Assembly: GCF_007858285.1 (NCBI RefSeq)
Contig: NZ_VFIL01000003.1
Coordinates: forward strand, 496,001 to 560,000
DNA: 64,000 bases
Origin: Pseudomonas brenneri
GTDB lineage: Bacteria > Pseudomonadota > Gammaproteobacteria > Pseudomonadales > Pseudomonadaceae
Direction: 5' to 3'
This document shows, piece after piece, positions 61,554-64,000 of the stretch. The notes under the pieces are model-generated. The model searched no databases. It was not told the DNA's origin and saw only the letters and a list, made by a program, of their open reading frames with translations. The translations under genes were made by a program, and so were the position numbers. Positions within the stretch are counted from its first letter, which is position 1. Each line of letters begins with the position of its first letter.

Positions 61554-61601
61554 GGGTGGATCCTCGAAAAAAGGGGCAAGAAAGGCCGGCCAGTATGCCT
61601 T

Positions 61602-62144
61602 CTACACGGGCAAAATCAACGGCAGCAAGCGTGCCGTGTTACGCGCATCTTCCAGTGCCCGGTGTTGCTGGCCGTTGAACTGCATGCCAGCCAGTTGCAA
61701 CGCGCCATTGAGCCCCAGCGGCTTGTCCAGGCGCCGGGCCTTGGCGAAGCGTTGCTTGAGGTTCACATGACGCGTCTGGCCAAGCACACTGGCCAAGCTA
61801 TGGCGCTGCCACTCCAACTCCAGTTGCTGGCGATCGTAGTCGCCCCAACTGGCCCAGCCTTCCAGGCGCGAATGATGCTGGCCCAGCCAGCGTTCGAACA
61901 GCGGCCAGACCTCGGTCAGCGGCGCAGCGCTGTCGATATTGGCCTGGCTGATGTGCGTCAACTGGCGGCAGAACGGCGTCAACAGTGGGCGGCGCAACGG
62001 CCGCACGAAACGCTGGAAGTGATCCAGCTCGCGGCCTTGACGGTTGACTAGGCTCACGCCGATTTCGATGATTTCCATCTCCGACACGGGCCAGCCGCCT
62101 TCATCCGTTGTGGCTTCAAGATCAATAATCAGCCAATGAGGCAT
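61602..62144 (-). CDS. DEDDh 3'-5' exonuclease (ERI1/KapD-like)
   Basis: A 180-residue DnaQ-fold nuclease. The first acidic pair is Asp8/Glu10 in LIIDLEATTDE, the second Asp lies in WGDYDRQQLELE, and the last His/Asp in HRALEDARNTARL, so the DEDDh set is complete. Related proteins trim RNA (ERI1) or are spore inhibitors (KapD). The substrate is unknown. Confidence 0.88.
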   Translation of the reverse strand: MPHWLIIDLEATTDEGGWPVSEMEIIEIGVSLVNRQGRELDHFQRFVRPLRRPLLTPFCRQLTHISQANIDSAAPLTEVWPLFERWLGQHHSRLEGWASWGDYDRQQLELEWQRHSLASVLGQTRHVNLKQRFAKARRLDKPLGLNGALQLAGMQFNGQQHRALEDARNTARLLPLILPV

Positions 62145-62214
62145 CGCAGGTTCCCGTACTCATCCCTTTCTGATGGGGATAGAGCGTAGCCAAGCCTGGT
62201 AGTTCCGCCCAGGG

Positions 62215-64000
62215 CTACTCGATCTGCAGCAATACCTGGCGATTGCGCACCTGATCGCCGGCGGTGACGTGAATGGCCTTGACCACACCGTCGATGCCCG
62301 CCTTGAGCGGGTGCTCCATTTTCATGGCTTCGAGTACCAGCAGCAGTTGGCCTTTGCTCACCCTATCGCCTTCGCGCACCTGCGCCAGAATGATGGCCCC
62401 GTCCATCGGCGCCTTGACCGTACCGTTGCTGGCTGGCGCTTCACGACTGGCCACGGTTTGCGTCTGATTGCTCACGCACAGGCTGTTGCCGGCGTGCAAC
62501 AGCCAGAGCTGGGTGCCTTGCAAGTGATAGGCAACCCGTCGCCGAACGCCATTGATGTCCAGGCTGGCCCAGCGCCCGTCGCTGTGGCGGATGTGTATAT
62601 CGATGTTGGCGACTTGCACATGATCGTCCGCCAATAGCCGCACGCTGACCTCGTGACGGTGTTCATCGATGCCCAGGCGGTAGGTCCAGGGCACGTTGGC
62701 GTTGTTGCGCCAGCCCGCCAGGGCCGGGCGATGCACTGCCGCGCTGTGCCGATAGAACAGGGCGGCGGCCAGTGCCAGCGCTTCTTCGCTGATGGCGGGG
62801 CGGGCAATATCGCTGAAATGTTCGGCGATAAACCCGGTGCTGAAATCTGCCGCGACAAACTGTGGATGCTGGAGCAGGTCCGCCAGTAACCGCTGATTGC
62901 TGGGAACCCCCAGCAACACGCAGTCCTGCACCGCGCGCAGCAGCTTGCGCCGCGCCTCTTCGCGAGTGGCGCCATGGGCGATGATCTTGCCCAGCATTGG
63001 GTCATAGAACGGGCTGATGCGCTGCGGGGCCTGCAAGCCATGGTCGACCCTGACGCCGGCCGCCGGCTCCCAGCGCAGTACCTCGCCGGTTTGTGGCAAG
63101 AAACCCTGGGCCGGGTCCTCGGCGTACAGTCGCACCTCCATGGCATGGCCGGTCAGCGTCACCTGCTCCTGGCGCAACGGCAGGGGTAGGCCGGCGGCGA
63201 TTTGCAGTTGCCAATCCACCAGGTCCAGGCCGGTGATCAGTTCGGTGACCGGGTGCTCCACCTGCAGGCGGGTGTTCATTTCCAGGAAATAGAACTGCCC
63301 GTTCTGGTCCAGCAGGAACTCCACGGTGCCAGCACCGACATACTCCACCGCGCGCCCGGCCTTGAGCGCCGCCTCGCCCATGGCCTGGCGCAGCTCGGCG
63401 GTCATGACCGGGCAGGGTGCTTCTTCGATGACCTTCTGATGGCGGCGCTGCACCGAGCAATCGCGCTCGCCCAGGTAGATCAGGTTGCCGTGGGCGTCGC
63501 CGAACAGCTGGATTTCCACATGGCGTGGCGCAATCAACGCCTGCTCCAGAATCAGCTCGTCGCTGCCAAACGCGTTCAGGGCTTCGGAGCGTGCGGTGTG
63601 CAACTGTTCTAGTAGTTGCGCAGGTGTATGCACCAGGCGCATGCCGCGTCCGCCGCCGCCGGCACTGGCCTTGATCATCAACGGGTAGCCGATGCGCTCG
63701 GCTTCGTTTTGCAGGGTGGCGTCGTCTTGTGCGCTGCCCTGATAGCCGGCAATGCACGGCACACCCGCGGCGAGCATGGCGATTTTCGACAGGCGCTTGC
63801 TGCCCATCAATTCGATGGCGTGGGCGCTGGGGCCGATGAATACCAGGCCGGCGGCGATGCAGGCCTTGGCGAACTCGGGGTTTTCCGAGAGAAAGCCATA
63901 ACCGGGGTGGACCGCATCGGCGCCGGTGAGGCGCGCGGCGTCGAGGATCGCCTGAATGTTCAGGTAGGACTGCTGCACCGGGGCAGGGCCGATGTTGACG
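62215..64000 (-). CDS. Acyl-CoA carboxylase alpha subunit, biotin carboxylase plus biotin carrier (cut by right edge)
   Basis: About 595 residues visible, with the N-terminal Rossmann part missing beyond the window. The biotin carboxylase core is clear (IGPAPVQQSYL, HPGYGFLSENPEFA, ASAGGGGRGMRLV, EKRDCSVQRRHQK-type motif ERDCSVQRRHQKVIEEAP, FLEMNTRLQVEHPVTE). The C-terminal carrier domain ends with the biotinylated lysine motif EAMKMEH near residue 560. The layout matches methylcrotonyl-CoA (LiuD) or geranyl-CoA (AtuF) carboxylase alpha subunits; the beta subunit gene would be upstream outside the window, so the substrate is not decided. Confidence 0.9.
   Translation of the reverse strand, partial: VNIGPAPVQQSYLNIQAILDAARLTGADAVHPGYGFLSENPEFAKACIAAGLVFIGPSAHAIELMGSKRLSKIAMLAAGVPCIAGYQGSAQDDATLQNEAERIGYPLMIKASAGGGGRGMRLVHTPAQLLEQLHTARSEALNAFGSDELILEQALIAPRHVEIQLFGDAHGNLIYLGERDCSVQRRHQKVIEEAPCPVMTAELRQAMGEAALKAGRAVEYVGAGTVEFLLDQNGQFYFLEMNTRLQVEHPVTELITGLDLVDWQLQIAAGLPLPLRQEQVTLTGHAMEVRLYAEDPAQGFLPQTGEVLRWEPAAGVRVDHGLQAPQRISPFYDPMLGKIIAHGATREEARRKLLRAVQDCVLLGVPSNQRLLADLLQHPQFVAADFSTGFIAEHFSDIARPAISEEALALAAALFYRHSAAVHRPALAGWRNNANVPWTYRLGIDEHRHEVSVRLLADDHVQVANIDIHIRHSDGRWASLDINGVRRRVAYHLQGTQLWLLHAGNSLCVSNQTQTVASREAPASNGTVKAPMDGAIILAQVREGDRVSKGQLLLVLEAMKMEHPLKAGIDGVVKAIHVTAGDQVRNRQVLLQIE

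Overview
The window looks like a chromosomal segment of a Pseudomonas of the fluorescens group. Protein sequences and local gene order match the conserved pseudomonad core: tesA/YbbA/YbbP, oprI, earP-efp, ohr-ohrR, msrB-gpx-ospR-sagS, the Roc-type sensor locus beside dgt, and mobA/moaB/moeA. GC content is high, and REP/REPIN-like palindromes typical of fluorescent pseudomonads sit in several intergenic gaps. I see no rRNA, tRNA, IS element, prophage or CRISPR array. Assignments rest on motif and family recognition by eye; no search was run.

Layout. 1-2.6 kb: the end of an ABC-2-type operon (ATPase plus a permease cut by the left edge) and an unrecognised coiled-coil protein, in visibly AT-richer DNA. 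2.7-9.7 kb: greB, the YbbA/YbbP ABC pair head-to-head with tesA, an L,D-transpeptidase, the oprI lipoprotein and a small acetyltransferase. 9.8-18.8 kb: a type I DAHP synthase, a small thioredoxin-like/reductase/nucleotidase operon, a universal stress protein, cysB, earP-efp (EF-P arginine rhamnosylation), and ohr with ohrR. 18.9-26.3 kb: two LysR regulators around a TSUP exporter, a DUF1127 protein, a YcaQ-type glycosylase, a type II DAHP synthase, a spermidine-synthase-like protein and a crotonase. 26.5-31 kb: the DEAD-box helicase deaD behind a long structured leader, an extradiol-dioxygenase-like protein, tpm and htpX. 31.2-38 kb: alaA and a peroxide/methionine-repair group (msrB, gpx, ospR, fRMsr) with the hybrid sensor sagS. 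38.1-47.2 kb: a BvgS/RocS-like hybrid kinase with its LuxR-type regulator and a REC-only protein, dgt, an EAL phosphodiesterase and a YqjD/YqjE/YqjK-like envelope operon. 47.5-55 kb: ammonium transporter, Kef-type antiporter, a pseudouridine synthase and molybdenum-cofactor genes. 55-60 kb: lipid kinase, a NarL/NarX-like pair, a degenerate Hpt protein and cheV behind a sigma-28 promoter. 60-64 kb: a dispersed repeat with flanking REPs, a MOSC protein, ppnP, an exonuclease and a biotin-dependent carboxylase alpha subunit cut by the right edge.

Themes. Signalling is dense: two hybrid kinases, one classical kinase, three response regulators, one Hpt-like protein, one EAL enzyme and CheV. Thiol redox defence appears twice (Ohr/OhrR and Gpx/OspR), and both promoters carry perfect palindromes on core elements. 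The most interesting signals are the deaD leader, in which a perfect 9-bp stem buries the start codon, the REC-only RocR-like third component beside the Roc-type pair, the phospho-dead Hpt-like protein, and several unexplained perfect inverted repeats.
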